A stretch of DNA of 64,000 nt from Caballeronia megalochromosomata (GTDB lineage Bacteria > Pseudomonadota > Gammaproteobacteria > Burkholderiales > Burkholderiaceae). The DNA is taken from assembly GCA_001580565.1 (NCBI GenBank), contig LRBF01000032.1, forward strand, positions 1-64,000, given 5' to 3'. Numbering within the stretch: position 1 is the first letter of the stretch; every line of letters starts with the position of its first letter. Shown piece by piece: positions 37,833 to 46,899 of this stretch. Made by a program: the position numbers and the translations under genes. A model generated the notes under the pieces. The model did not search any database and was not told the origin of the DNA. It worked only from the letters and a program-made list of their open reading frames with translations.

Positions 37833-38783
37833 CTATGCGCGGTCTGCTTTCGGTTCTGCGAACATCATTGCCATGCCCGCAATCCATCCCTGGATGGCCT
37901 CGTAATAAACGAGGTCAGCCTGATATTTGCCCTGCGTAGAGAGCGCGGCAAAAGCCGCAACCCATGCGAGAACCTCGGGACCGCCACGCCCAGCTTTTGC
38001 TCGGACGTCTTTCATGGCAATTGCGTCGAACGCCTCGAGGTCTCCGCTCTGGAGCTTCTCGATGAATGCGGCGTCCCAGTCGGGGTCGACAGGCAGTATC
38101 TCGGGCGTGCCATTCACGGCACGGGCCCCCGCTGCCAACACACGCTCAACCCGAGCACGCTGGACTTCCTCGGACGGATATCGACCGCTGATAAGGCGCT
38201 CTTTGACCTCGTCCGGTGCAGTGAGGATGCTTGGCGTGGGTGGGTCATGGGAGAGGCCACCAGACGCTGAAATCAAAACCCGCTTGCCGGATGCCGCAGC
38301 CCAGCGGCCGACTGCCTCGCCGAGCAAGCGCGCCCGCTTAAACGTAGGCAACGGAGGCGCGGCGCAGTTAATGAAAATCGGAATCGTCGGGAAGCGGCTG
38401 AAATTCCCAAACATACGTTCCCAGATTTGCACGAAGCCGTGGTCGACTTCCATGCGATAGGAAACCGCGACGTCCACACCCTCATGGAGGAGCATCTCGC
38501 TCAACTGAAGCGCGTCGTCGGAAACAACGGGAAGTGGACCCGTCGATGTGTCCCAGTCGCCGAGGGAAGTCGCGTTAATACCAACGCAGAAGCTGGGCAT
38601 GACTTCATAGAAGAAGCCGTTGAAATGGTCTGGAGCAAACTGAATGAGAAGGTCCGGCGCGAAGTCTTCCGCCCGCTTCGCGAGGGATTCGAAACCCTGT
38701 TTAACGCTGGAGCGAACTTCGTCGTCAGCGATTCCGTCCTTCATCAACGGAGTGTGAGATGCACACAGCACAGCCAATGTCAC
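37833..38783 (-). CDS. mhpB: Class III extradiol dioxygenase (MhpB-like)
   Basis: Fe(II) ring-cleavage dioxygenase of the LigB-superfamily type that opens 2,3-dihydroxyphenylpropionate or related catechols at the meta position. The 316-aa protein has LCASHTPLM with His10, FAPDHFNGFFYEVMPSFC, the proton-transfer region EVDHGFVQIW and SGGLSHDPP. It is the promoter-proximal gene of a nine-gene operon. The name rests on similarity to E. coli MhpB; substrate is inferred. Confidence 0.93.
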   Translation of the reverse strand: MTLAVLCASHTPLMKDGIADDEVRSSVKQGFESLAKRAEDFAPDLLIQFAPDHFNGFFYEVMPSFCVGINATSLGDWDTSTGPLPVVSDDALQLSEMLLHEGVDVAVSYRMEVDHGFVQIWERMFGNFSRFPTIPIFINCAAPPLPTFKRARLLGEAVGRWAAASGKRVLISASGGLSHDPPTPSILTAPDEVKERLISGRYPSEEVQRARVERVLAAGARAVNGTPEILPVDPDWDAAFIEKLQSGDLEAFDAIAMKDVRAKAGRGGPEVLAWVAAFAALSTQGKYQADLVYYEAIQGWIAGMAMMFAEPKADRA

Positions 38784-39141
38784 GGCTCGTCTCCTTGTTC
38801 ATGTCTGTAACCACGCCAACTCGATGGTTGGCTGTTCGAGCGCTTGTCTGATGTCGCGGTGCGCTCGAAGACGTTGAACAAATAGTAGCGAGACGACTGT
38901 TATCCGAATAATGCGACTTTTCTATAAGGTCCATCCGAAATTCGGTTATCCGCGTTTTCCCTTATTTTTCGGCAAATATCTGCTTATATTCAGATAGTTA
39001 CGTTGAGCACCTTTCGGTAATTCACCCCAATCTATTGATTCGGGCAAACCCCTATTCGGGGGCCAGCGGGGCTCGGACCTATAATCGTTTGGTGGATAAC
39101 ATGGCCCAAGGTTGGTCATAATGGGCCTAACGGAGACAAAC
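38784..39141. promoter_or_regulatory. Divergent control region between mhpB-like operon and lysR
   Basis: About 360 AT-rich base pairs separate the two divergent units. They contain an inverted repeat ATCTG-N8-CAGAT at 38978-38995 and the palindrome CCGAAATTCGG at 38935-38945. The first is of the size bound by LysR-type regulators, but its arms do not give an exact T-N11-A. I cannot point to certain -35/-10 boxes. No gene is present. Confidence 0.5.
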
Positions 39142-40104
39142 GTGGACTCGCGTCTGATTGAGTATTTCTTGCGAGTTGCCGAGCTTGGAAGCATCAACAA
39201 AGCGGCGACGGACCTCAGGCTTTCCCAGCCAGCGCTATCGCGACACATTGCACTTCTCGAGCACCAGGTCCGAGCCAAGCTGTTTACTCGAACACAAGGC
39301 GGCGTGCTGCTCACGGAAGCAGGAACGTTACTGCTTGAACGCGCTCGCCCGATACTTCGCCAATTGACCAAGCTCGTCGAACAGGTTGGCGACCGCGCCG
39401 CAGGACAGCTTTCAATTGGTGTCGCACCGTCATGGCGGTATCTTTTCACCTCGAAGTTCATACCCCGTTTAGTCGCCGAGTATCCTGGTGTTTCCCTGCG
39501 CGTGCATGAAGGCGCAAGTCACGAACTGCGGGAAGTGATGCACTCTGGCATGCTGGACCTCGCAATCGTGCCGTTCGAGGGGTCACCGCCGCAGGGATAT
39601 GCCCACACGCCGCTCATTCGTGAGCCGCTCATACTCGTCGGGAAAAAGGCAGATGAGCTGCAGCCGGACAAGCCCGTCGCCTTGTCGAAGCTGGACAATC
39701 TCCAGCTAGCCCTGCCTGGAAGGCCGAACGTCATCCGCACAACGATTGAGAATTCGATGTCGCGTCGAGGCTTCGAATTCAAGACGCTCTTCGAAATCGA
39801 TGCGATGCACCTGTCGATGGAACTTGCGCGCCAAGGGGTGGCCGATACGATTACTCCATGTTGTGCGGTCAGCGGCAACCCCTACTGGGAAGAGTCGCTT
39901 TCCTGGAGCCCCATTCGTGGGGCATTCATGACTTGGGCTCTGTGCGAGAACACAGCACGGTCGCACTCACAGGCGGTCCGTGAAGGCCAGAGGCTGGTGC
40001 TTCAGGTCGTCAACGAAATCGTGGAAAGTGGTATCTGGCTTGGCGCGGAAAGACTCAAGAAGACAGCGGAGGCGCCCGCCATCGAGCTTTACGAAGAAAC
40101 GTAA
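39142..40104 (+). CDS. LysR-type regulator of the meta-cleavage operon
   Basis: A 320-aa LTTR with N-terminal helix-turn-helix (INKAATDLRLSQPALSRHI) and a C-terminal ligand-binding fold. I chose the GTG at 39142, preceded by CGGAGACAAA, since the protein then starts xDSRLIEYFLRVAELGS, as usual in the family; an ATG seven codons upstream is possible. It is divergent from the mhpB-hpaB-...-mhpC operon and most likely activates it in response to a pathway compound. Confidence 0.9.
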   Translation: MDSRLIEYFLRVAELGSINKAATDLRLSQPALSRHIALLEHQVRAKLFTRTQGGVLLTEAGTLLLERARPILRQLTKLVEQVGDRAAGQLSIGVAPSWRYLFTSKFIPRLVAEYPGVSLRVHEGASHELREVMHSGMLDLAIVPFEGSPPQGYAHTPLIREPLILVGKKADELQPDKPVALSKLDNLQLALPGRPNVIRTTIENSMSRRGFEFKTLFEIDAMHLSMELARQGVADTITPCCAVSGNPYWEESLSWSPIRGAFMTWALCENTARSHSQAVREGQRLVLQVVNEIVESGIWLGAERLKKTAEAPAIELYEET

Positions 40105-40133
40105 AAACGAGGGTCTCGTACCCAACGATTACA

Positions 40134-40165
40134 GGCTGGCCGATGTATTAGGGAATCGACCAGCC
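40134..40165. terminator. Hairpin between convergent lysR and porin
   Basis: GGCTGG-C-CGAT pairs with ATCG-A-CCAGCC, with about 10 nt between. It lies in the 70-bp gap between two convergent genes and probably ends transcription, although neither side has a T-run. Confidence 0.45.
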
Positions 40166-40174
40166 GCGAAAAAG

Positions 40175-41242
40175 TTAGAACAAAGTGCGCATACCCAATC
40201 GAAGTACGGTTTGATTCTGGCTGGACGAAGTGGCAAATGTGCCGTTGACTGAGGCCACCGCACCGGCCCCGCTTGCCCGTTGGTAGATTGCGTTCACGTA
40301 GACGTCGGTGCGTTTGGACAGCAAGTAGTCGAAGGTCAGTCCGCCCTGATTGGAGTGGCTGTTGTCCAGTTGGTCGTTGCCCTTCGCGTAGATGTAGTTC
40401 GCGTAGAGGAAAGTGTCGGGCGCAAACTTAACCAACCAACCTGCTTCGTAGCTGTCAACGTGGCCATTCGTGAATGTATTGCGCGTGTTCGTATAAAGCA
40501 CGTCCAAGGCAAGCATACCGAAGTCATAGCGACCACCGAACCCGTAGTTCCGAATGCCATGATGCCCATCATCAATGCCGTCTTCCTTCGAATATGTATA
40601 GGCCGCATTCAGGCGTAACGGTCCATTATTGTAATTGGCACCGAAACTCATCAAGTTATTGCTGCCGGTCTGCCCGGCGATATTGCTAAAGCCATACATC
40701 GCGCCGAAGTCGAAGCCTGCGTATGACTTCGACGTATATTTGATGGCGTTCGGTGTCGCTTCACCGCCTGCGATGCGAGTATAGTCAAAAGTGCCAAGCG
40801 GAGCTCCGAGCTTGGCAAATGGTCCGCCGGGCAGCTGGTAGAGGCTGACATAAGGAATCTGATGTCCCCAGCGCGCAATCGAGAGATTGTCGAACATATA
40901 GTCGAACTGGCGGCCCAGCGTCAGCGTCCCGTACGGCGACGCGATACCAACGTAGGACTCTCGGCCGGTGAAGGCGCCGCCGTTCTGCTTCCCGGTATTG
41001 ATGTCAGGCATTGAGTCCATCACGAAGAACGCTTGAAGACCTCCTCCGAGGTCTTCAGTGCCGCGGATGCCCAGAAGATTCGGAGCCTGAATGCCCGAGG
41101 CCATCTGCACGAGAGAGTGGCCACTAGCATTACTGACGTAGGTTACGCCTTCGTCGAGCAGCCCAAAAAGCGTGACCGAACTCTGGGCGTAGCTCTGAAG
41201 CGGGATTGCCGCAAGCGCGACGGTGAGCAGTTTTTTGTTCAT
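40175..41242 (-). CDS. Outer-membrane porin (gram-negative type)
   Basis: A 355-aa porin with signal peptide MNKKLLTVALAAIPLQSYAQ, first strand SSVTLFGLLDEGVTYV and terminal LRLGMRTLF. In the regions YGFGGRYDFGMLALDVLYTN and GHQIPYVSLYQLPGGPF it resembles the porin at 21752 more than the one at 27118. It follows the cupin gene by 148 bp on the same strand. Confidence 0.92.
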   Translation of the reverse strand: MNKKLLTVALAAIPLQSYAQSSVTLFGLLDEGVTYVSNASGHSLVQMASGIQAPNLLGIRGTEDLGGGLQAFFVMDSMPDINTGKQNGGAFTGRESYVGIASPYGTLTLGRQFDYMFDNLSIARWGHQIPYVSLYQLPGGPFAKLGAPLGTFDYTRIAGGEATPNAIKYTSKSYAGFDFGAMYGFSNIAGQTGSNNLMSFGANYNNGPLRLNAAYTYSKEDGIDDGHHGIRNYGFGGRYDFGMLALDVLYTNTRNTFTNGHVDSYEAGWLVKFAPDTFLYANYIYAKGNDQLDNSHSNQGGLTFDYLLSKRTDVYVNAIYQRASGAGAVASVNGTFATSSSQNQTVLRLGMRTLF

Positions 41243-41345
41243 GCTCGTTCCTTATTTGGGCACACGGGTGCCTTTGCCCGAACTCCAAGGAGCTGGGCGT
41301 AGTTTTTGACTGGTTGGGATGGCGCGGGCGCGACGGCAGACGACC

Positions 41346-41373
41346 GCCTCACGGACAGCGAGGTCCGTGAGGC
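41346..41373. terminator. 11-bp perfect hairpin after the cupin gene
   Basis: GCCTCACGGAC and GTCCGTGAGGC form a perfect 11-bp stem with a 6-nt loop, 18 bp past the cupin stop codon. No T-tract follows on the gene's strand, so it may instead protect the mRNA 3' end. Confidence 0.5.
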
Positions 41374-41390
41374 TCGTCCCTTAGCTTTCG

Positions 41391-41924
41391 TTACTTCGAG
41401 CCCAGGAGCACGAACAAAACCGTCGCTGGCTCTGCGCTGAGGTTGCGCCAAGCGTGGCGCGTGGCACGTTGCACGACGAAGTCTTTTGGTTTCAGCTTTC
41501 GCATCTGACCGTTATCCAACTCGAGGTGGATTTCGCCTGAAAGGACAACACCGTAATCGAGCGTCTGAGTCGTGTGCATGCCAGGGTTGTCGCCCTCAAA
41601 CGCCTCGGCAAGACCCGGCAATTTCTCCATCTGCTCGCGATGTGCCGCCATGCCATCGAAACCGTCTGAAGCGAAGACGGCGTCGGGCGGGAACGTGACG
41701 AGCAGTACGCGACTTTCATCGGCCGCTGGTACCCAAGATTCTGGCCACTTTCCCGATTCCTCAAGATGTTCGATGGAAGGGGCGACAGCTCCGCCCGTCG
41801 CCCAAAGCATTGAAACTTCGAATCCGGGCACAGAAGCGAAAGACGCACACCACGGGGCGGGACCGTCACTAGCGAAGGTCGAGGCGCCACTTCCGTCGTG
41901 GCCAGTTACGACACGTCGAGTCAT
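41391..41924 (-). CDS. Cupin-domain protein
   Basis: The 177-aa protein has one cupin barrel in its second half: MHTTQTLDYGVVLSGEIHLELDNG followed by KDFVVQRATRHAWRNLS, which resemble the two cupin motifs. One His (in MHTTQTLD) and one Glu are in metal-ligand positions. It may be a small isomerase, dioxygenase or sensor domain. It overlaps no gene but lies only 13 bp after the dehydrogenase stop, so it is co-transcribed with it. Confidence 0.8.
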   Translation of the reverse strand: MTRRVVTGHDGSGASTFASDGPAPWCASFASVPGFEVSMLWATGGAVAPSIEHLEESGKWPESWVPAADESRVLLVTFPPDAVFASDGFDGMAAHREQMEKLPGLAEAFEGDNPGMHTTQTLDYGVVLSGEIHLELDNGQMRKLKPKDFVVQRATRHAWRNLSAEPATVLFVLLGSK

Positions 41925-41937
41925 TTTGGCCTCCGGC

Positions 41938-43053
41938 TCAAACCAGCGTCGGATTTATGACGACGTTCGTGAAGCCACCATGCCGGTGGTTGACCGCCTC
42001 CAGTGCCTCGTTGATTTTTTCGAGCGGGAAAACTTCATGTTCGAACACGGAAAGGTCGAGGGTGCCCGAATCGGCCATGGCAGCCATATTCTCGCCTTCG
42101 GCCGGCGTGAACCAGAGCGAACCGATAAGCGACTTTTGTTGGCACATGAGCGGGAATGGCTCCAGCGGAATCGGGTCCGACACCCCGCCGACCGAGACCA
42201 TTTTTCCGCCGCGTCGCATCGCAGAGAAGGAATCCAGTACGTTCGACACCGGTGCATTCGGTCCGAGGCATTGCAGCACTGCATCGACGCCGAACCCGTC
42301 CGTTGCCTCCATCACAACGTCGTGTATGGGACGCTCCCCGAGTGGCACGGGGTGGATTCGTTCAGGCGCGAGCTCTTTCAATTGAGCCAGGAGCTCCCGG
42401 TTCCGACCGGTCGCGAAAATCTTGCGTGCGCCAATGCCAAGGGCGCAGAGGGTGCCGCCCAACCCGAGCGTTCCGGTGGCACCGTCAATGACAAGAGTCT
42501 GCCCTGCCTCGAGCGAAGCCCGACGCAGTCCGGCATAAGCCGTACCGATGTAACCGAAGCGTGCTCCTTGTTCGAAGGAAATCGACTCCGGGAGCTGCAC
42601 CAGATTGGTCGCCGGCGCAGTCAGATATTCGCCGAAGCCGCCGTAGGGGTAATCCTCGAAGAGGCGTTGTGAACCAGCGCCGAATCCGAAATAGCCCTGG
42701 AACGTGTAAGCGGGGCAGTTTGTGTTGTCGCGTCTACGGCATGCCGGGCAGCTGCCGCAAGAAAGACCCGGGTTGACGTATACGCGGTCGCCGGGCTTTA
42801 CGCCTACGACGTGGCTGCCGACTTGTTCCACGACACCAGCCGCGTCAAGACCGTAGATTGCCGGCAGCTTGGGCAGAGGGAGGAAAGGGAACCATTCAGG
42901 ATAGTGAGCAACAACGTTATGCAGATTCGGGACTACGCCACATGCCTGAACTTTGACGAGAACGTCCGTTGGGCGGGGCTCAGGAACAGGAATTTCATCG
43001 ACACGAAAAGGGTCTCCGACCTTGTGCAACCGCGCAGCACGCATGGTTTTCAT
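41938..43053 (-). CDS. Zinc-type alcohol dehydrogenase-like protein 1
   Basis: A 371-aa medium-chain dehydrogenase. The structural zinc loop is intact (Cys99, 102, 105, 113 in CGSCPACRRRDNTNC). The Rossmann motif is GATGTLGLGGTL. The catalytic zinc site is odd: the usual GHE is GLD (68-70), and the Cys38 region reads ACGVVPNLHNV rather than GVCHTD. It shares these features with its paralogue at 43393. The true reaction could be oxidation of an alcohol or reduction of an enone without catalytic zinc. It is followed at 13 bp by the cupin gene. Confidence 0.87.
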   Translation of the reverse strand: MKTMRAARLHKVGDPFRVDEIPVPEPRPTDVLVKVQACGVVPNLHNVVAHYPEWFPFLPLPKLPAIYGLDAAGVVEQVGSHVVGVKPGDRVYVNPGLSCGSCPACRRRDNTNCPAYTFQGYFGFGAGSQRLFEDYPYGGFGEYLTAPATNLVQLPESISFEQGARFGYIGTAYAGLRRASLEAGQTLVIDGATGTLGLGGTLCALGIGARKIFATGRNRELLAQLKELAPERIHPVPLGERPIHDVVMEATDGFGVDAVLQCLGPNAPVSNVLDSFSAMRRGGKMVSVGGVSDPIPLEPFPLMCQQKSLIGSLWFTPAEGENMAAMADSGTLDLSVFEHEVFPLEKINEALEAVNHRHGGFTNVVINPTLV

Positions 43054-43392
43054 ACATCGTCTCCGTTGAATATTCTATGTACAACTGATTGGATAGCGAG
43101 GTTCTTCAGCTTCGCTCCGAAACACGCCCGTGAATACGGACGTTGCCGGATGGGACTACCAACCGTTTCTATAAGCCAACTCAAACAACTGAGAATGACA
43201 GGCTGGCCGAACGCTTCGCATATCTCCGTCGAGATTAAGGTACCGCAGGCTTGATTGCTTCAGTTATGCAATCCGCCTATACCAGTTATTCAACGGGGTT
43301 CCTCAGTCGGTTCTGAAGTGCAAATAGGTGAAACTGAACACCAACGAAACGTTGCGTGCGAGCGATGAGCCCCGCATCGCTATCCGAGCTGC
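43054..43392. other. Intergenic stretch between the two dehydrogenase genes
   Basis: About 340 bp with no gene I can support. It presumably holds the promoter of the 41938-43053 gene; I see no clear hexamers. Confidence 0.4.
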
Positions 43393-44508
43393 TTACTGAG
43401 AGATTACGACGTTCACAAATCCGCCTACACGACGTTCTGCGTCCGCAAGAGCCTCGTTAGCCTGCTCAAGAGCGTATGTGTGATGCTCGAATACGCTCAG
43501 GTCCAGCGTGCCCGCCGCGACCATGGCGGCCAAGTCCTGGCCTTCCGCCACCGAAAACCAAAGCGAGCCAATGAGGCTTACCCGCGCGCACATGAGTTCG
43601 TGCATGTTGACCGGCATCGGGTCAGACATCGCGCCAATCTCAACTAGACTTCCGCCACGTCGCAGTGAAGAGATGCAGTCAAGCGTGATTTGGTGCGACG
43701 CACCAGGACCGATGGCGTCCACCACTGCGTCAACCCCGGACCCTTCTGTCTCCGCAAGCACCCAGTCCTTTAATGTCCCAGAGCCATACGAGAAAGTGCG
43801 GACTCTCGTTGGGTCCAACGCCCGCACACGAGCAAGGTTCGCTTCGTTGCGCGCGACGCAAAGAATCTTCGTGGCGCCCATTGCACGAGCAATCTGAACG
43901 GCGCAAAGGCCGAGCGTGCCGGTGCCACCGCAAACCAACAGCGTCCGCCCGGCGGCCACGCCTGCCTTCCGCAAGCCTGAATAGGCCGTCCCTAGATAAC
44001 CGAAGCGTGCGGCTTGCTCGAAGCTGACCTGTTCTGGCAATTTCACCAACCCGTCGGCGGGAGCCGTTGCGTACTGGCACAGGCCACCGTATGGATAACG
44101 CCGGTAAATTTCCTTCGAACGCGGGCCGAAACCAAAGTACCCTTGAAACGTGAAGGCTTGGCAGCTGATTCGGTCCCCAATCCGACAGGCGTGACACGTA
44201 CCACACGAGCGTCCTGGATTGATATACACGCGGTCGCCGACGGCAAAGCCTGTGACATCGCTGCCAATCTCCGCGACGACACCAGCGGTGTCTAATCCGT
44301 AAATTGCGGGCAAATCGGGCACGGTGAGGTAGGCGCGTTCGCCGTAGCTGCGCATGACATTGCGCAGGTTCGGAACGATTCCCGATGCTTTCACTTGCAC
44401 GACCACATCGGTCGCTCGTTCAACTCGCGGCCTTGCAATCTCGTCGAGCCGAAAGCTTCCACCGGATTCGTGTAATCGCATCGCGTGCATAGTGGCAGTG
44501 TTTTGCAT
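43393..44508 (-). CDS. Zinc-type alcohol dehydrogenase-like protein 2
   Basis: A 371-aa paralogue of the preceding protein, with matching blocks such as AFTFQGYFGFG and DLSVFEH. Structural zinc cysteines are kept (102, 105, 108, 116), but the catalytic Cys is Ser42 (in KASGIVPNLRN) and GHE is again GLD. GGAGACTGATT precedes the ATG at 44508; a longer in-frame start has no such site. It lies 175 bp after the IclR gene on the same strand and is likely controlled by it. Confidence 0.86.
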   Translation of the reverse strand: MQNTATMHAMRLHESGGSFRLDEIARPRVERATDVVVQVKASGIVPNLRNVMRSYGERAYLTVPDLPAIYGLDTAGVVAEIGSDVTGFAVGDRVYINPGRSCGTCHACRIGDRISCQAFTFQGYFGFGPRSKEIYRRYPYGGLCQYATAPADGLVKLPEQVSFEQAARFGYLGTAYSGLRKAGVAAGRTLLVCGGTGTLGLCAVQIARAMGATKILCVARNEANLARVRALDPTRVRTFSYGSGTLKDWVLAETEGSGVDAVVDAIGPGASHQITLDCISSLRRGGSLVEIGAMSDPMPVNMHELMCARVSLIGSLWFSVAEGQDLAAMVAAGTLDLSVFEHHTYALEQANEALADAERRVGGFVNVVISQ

Positions 44509-44683
44509 AATCAGTCTCCGAAAATTGATTGCGGGTCGCACAGGTGACATCCGCATCGAACAAGTGCTACGAATAGCGTGTTCTCGGTCACGCCCGAATC
44601 ACCTCGAACGAGAACATGCAAGAAAATAGGTGTACTAATGCTATGCGGCACGCGGGCTGGCTATCTGCCCACGCTTAGCTGAA

Positions 44684-45457
44684 TCAGTTAGCGGTGTCGC
44701 TACCGCCCAGCTCGACCTGCAATTCGGCTTTTAGTTTGAGCAAGCGTTCCGCCATTTTCTGCTTTTGAGGAAGAGCACGGGCCGTGGGAGCCACAACCGC
44801 TACAGCATATTGACCGTGGACCGTATCGATTGCGACGGCCATGGACGAAACGCCTGCCATTGATTCTTCCGACTCCCATCCGAATCCAGCGTCGCGGGTT
44901 TCAGCTACGATGCGCCTAAACTCGGCGGCATCGGTCACCGTGGCCTCCGTCATCTTTTCCAAATCTGCGCCGAGCAGAGTTTCATCATCGACCTCCGGGT
45001 GCAGAGCCAATAGTGCGCGGCCGCCACTTGTGCAATGAAGTGGAAGGTCGCCACCCACACCTGGCGTTACCCTTAAAACGTGTTCCGCGACAACGACATG
45101 TACGTAGGCTAGACGCCGGCCACTCATGCGGCAGAGGACGACTGTCTCCTGCAGTTGCTTTGAGAGTAGTTCGAGATGAGGCCTCGTTATCGCAACGACG
45201 TCGGTGTGGACTCGTCCAATCATCCGCATTAGAGCAGGTCCCAGCTTCACACCCTCGCCACGGTCAGCCCGGACGAGTTCTTCTTGGCAAAGGGCAGACA
45301 CGATACGCTGAACGGTTGAACGCGGAAGATTGACTATCCGCGAAATGTCTGCCAAACGCATACCTTCTGGTTCGTCGCTCAAGACGTTCAAAATCCTGGC
45401 TGCCCTCGCTATTACCTGAATCGAATTGGACTTGTCGTCGCTTAGTTCGTCGCTCAT
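44684..45457 (-). CDS. IclR family transcriptional regulator
   Basis: A 257-aa regulator with N-terminal winged helix (RLADISRIVNLPRSTVQRIVSAL) and a C-terminal GAF-like effector domain (LPLHCTSGGRALLAL, ATVTDAAEFRRIVAETRDAGFGWE). In-frame ATGs also exist at 45472 and 45499; none has a strong ribosome-binding site, so the start is uncertain. IclR proteins often control aromatic or sugar-acid catabolism. The most likely targets are the two dehydrogenases and the cupin. Confidence 0.87.
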   Translation of the reverse strand: MSDELSDDKSNSIQVIARAARILNVLSDEPEGMRLADISRIVNLPRSTVQRIVSALCQEELVRADRGEGVKLGPALMRMIGRVHTDVVAITRPHLELLSKQLQETVVLCRMSGRRLAYVHVVVAEHVLRVTPGVGGDLPLHCTSGGRALLALHPEVDDETLLGADLEKMTEATVTDAAEFRRIVAETRDAGFGWESEESMAGVSSMAVAIDTVHGQYAVAVVAPTARALPQKQKMAERLLKLKAELQVELGGSDTAN

Positions 45458-45649
45458 TGCGTTTACTTGCATCAAAGAGAAGTCGGGCTCTCGGCACATG
45501 CCTCAGGACCTATCCTAACTTTTAGTTTAAATTGAGGAAGCTCGGAATAACCCGCATCTCGGAACATGCGCCCGCATCGCGGGTTTTCCTCAACGCGGCG
45601 GCCCATCTGGGTGTTGCGACGTCGCGGCAATATCAAACGGTGAGAACGC

Positions 45650-45865
45650 ATGTCGTTCGCCGACCTTCATAGCGACGTGGCACGCCTCCTTCCAAAAGCG
45701 CCCGCGTTTATTCTCGACGTCGGAGCTGGCAGCGGCAGAGACGCTGCATCGCTAGCCGAGATGGGCCATAGCATTGCTGCGGTCGAGCCCGTGGATGAGC
45801 TTCGCAACTGCGGCTCAACGCGCATAGGTCGAGTCGAATCGAGTGGGTCGACTTCAGGACGGTAG
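45650..45865 (+). pseudogene. Methyltransferase fragment, frameshifted
   Basis: About 200 bp match the methyltransferase gene at 58402: both share FADLHSDVA/FSDLHGDVA, LDVGAGSGRDA and EMGHSI-AVEPVD-LRN. Compared with the intact copy one base is missing in ACGCGCATAGG near 45823, after which the frame is lost and ends. Similarity stops near 45850. The piece lacks the first 29 codons and more than half of the C-terminal part. Nothing else is recognised in 45866-46136. Confidence 0.85.
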
Positions 45866-46136
45866 CCGAGCGATAAGCCACAACGGTCCGCGGGTTTTCC
45901 CTCTTCAAATCGCCTTGACAATGACGACTCTGAACTTGATTATTTGCTCTTCCACTGAGCATTTGTTCGTATGGCTGTTCTCGCCGGATAGCTGAGGCTG
46001 GGCGGCCAAGGCGCGTGGCGCGCCCCTAGCCGGAAAATCGACGGCGGCGTTGCACGGGTCGCTATAAGGGGCAAAGTCATTGGAACATTTGCAACCCTTA
46101 GCAAATTCGCATGCGAGCAACATGGAGGGCATTCTC

Positions 46137-46865
46137 ATGGCTGGAGAATTAAAGGGCAAGGTAGCGGTGGTAACTGGCGCCGGTTCAGGGATAGGTCTAG
46201 CAAGTACGCAGGCGATGTTGACTGCAGGTGCTCGGGTCGTGCTGGTTGACCGCGATGAGGCGGCACTGACTTCAATCTGCGGCGCGCACGGCGACCCGGC
46301 TATTCCTTTAGTCGTCGACTTGCTCGACCCGGCAGCGTGCTCGTCCCTTATACCCCGTGTGCTGGACATCACTGGGCAAATCGACATCCTGCACGCGAAC
46401 GCTGGTACGTATGTAGGCGGCGAGCTAGTCGAAGCAGACACGGCTGCAATAGACCGGATGCTGAATCTCAACGTGAATGTCGTGATGAAAAACGTTCACG
46501 ACGTGCTGCCACACATGATTGCTCGGCGGACCGGAGATATTGTGGTGACCAGTTCCTTGGCGGCTCACTTTCCGACGCCTTGGGAGCCGGTCTATGCATC
46601 GTCCAAGTGGGCGATTAACTGCTTCGTCCAGACAGTGCGGCGCCAGGTATTTAAGCACGGAATCCGCGTCGGCTCTGTATCGCCCGGCCCGGTTATCAGC
46701 GCGCTACTGGCCGATTGGCCAGAGGAGAAACTGAAAGAAGCCAAAGAATCCGGGAGTCTGATTGAGGCTAGTGAGGTGGCGGATGCAATCATGTTCATGC
46801 TGACACGGCAACGCGGCCTGACGATACGAGACGTGGTCTTGATGCCTACCAATTTTGACCTGTAA
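46137..46865 (+). CDS. SDR family NAD(P)-dependent oxidoreductase (polyol dehydrogenase-like)
   Basis: A 242-aa short-chain dehydrogenase. It has the cofactor motif VTGAGSGIGLAST, the NAG sequence HANAGTY, the Ser in VTSSLAAHF and the catalytic YASSK. The ATG at 46137 is preceded by TGGAGGGC. The segment with HANAGTYVGGELVEAD resembles ribitol/arabitol dehydrogenases. It precedes a xylulokinase gene by 34 bp, so oxidation of a pentitol to a pentulose is likely; that is inference from context. Confidence 0.85.
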   Translation: MAGELKGKVAVVTGAGSGIGLASTQAMLTAGARVVLVDRDEAALTSICGAHGDPAIPLVVDLLDPAACSSLIPRVLDITGQIDILHANAGTYVGGELVEADTAAIDRMLNLNVNVVMKNVHDVLPHMIARRTGDIVVTSSLAAHFPTPWEPVYASSKWAINCFVQTVRRQVFKHGIRVGSVSPGPVISALLADWPEEKLKEAKESGSLIEASEVADAIMFMLTRQRGLTIRDVVLMPTNFDL

Positions 46866-46899
46866 GTTATTCCAGGCAGGCCTCAATCGAGCTTCAGCG

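Noticed and set aside
45702..45725. Sequence similar to the comM junction (TTTATTCTCGACG) as a possible right attachment site
   Set aside because: It encodes motif I of the methyltransferase fragment (LDVGAGSG), and the same bases occur in the intact gene near 58530. The similarity to the LFLDE codons is chance.
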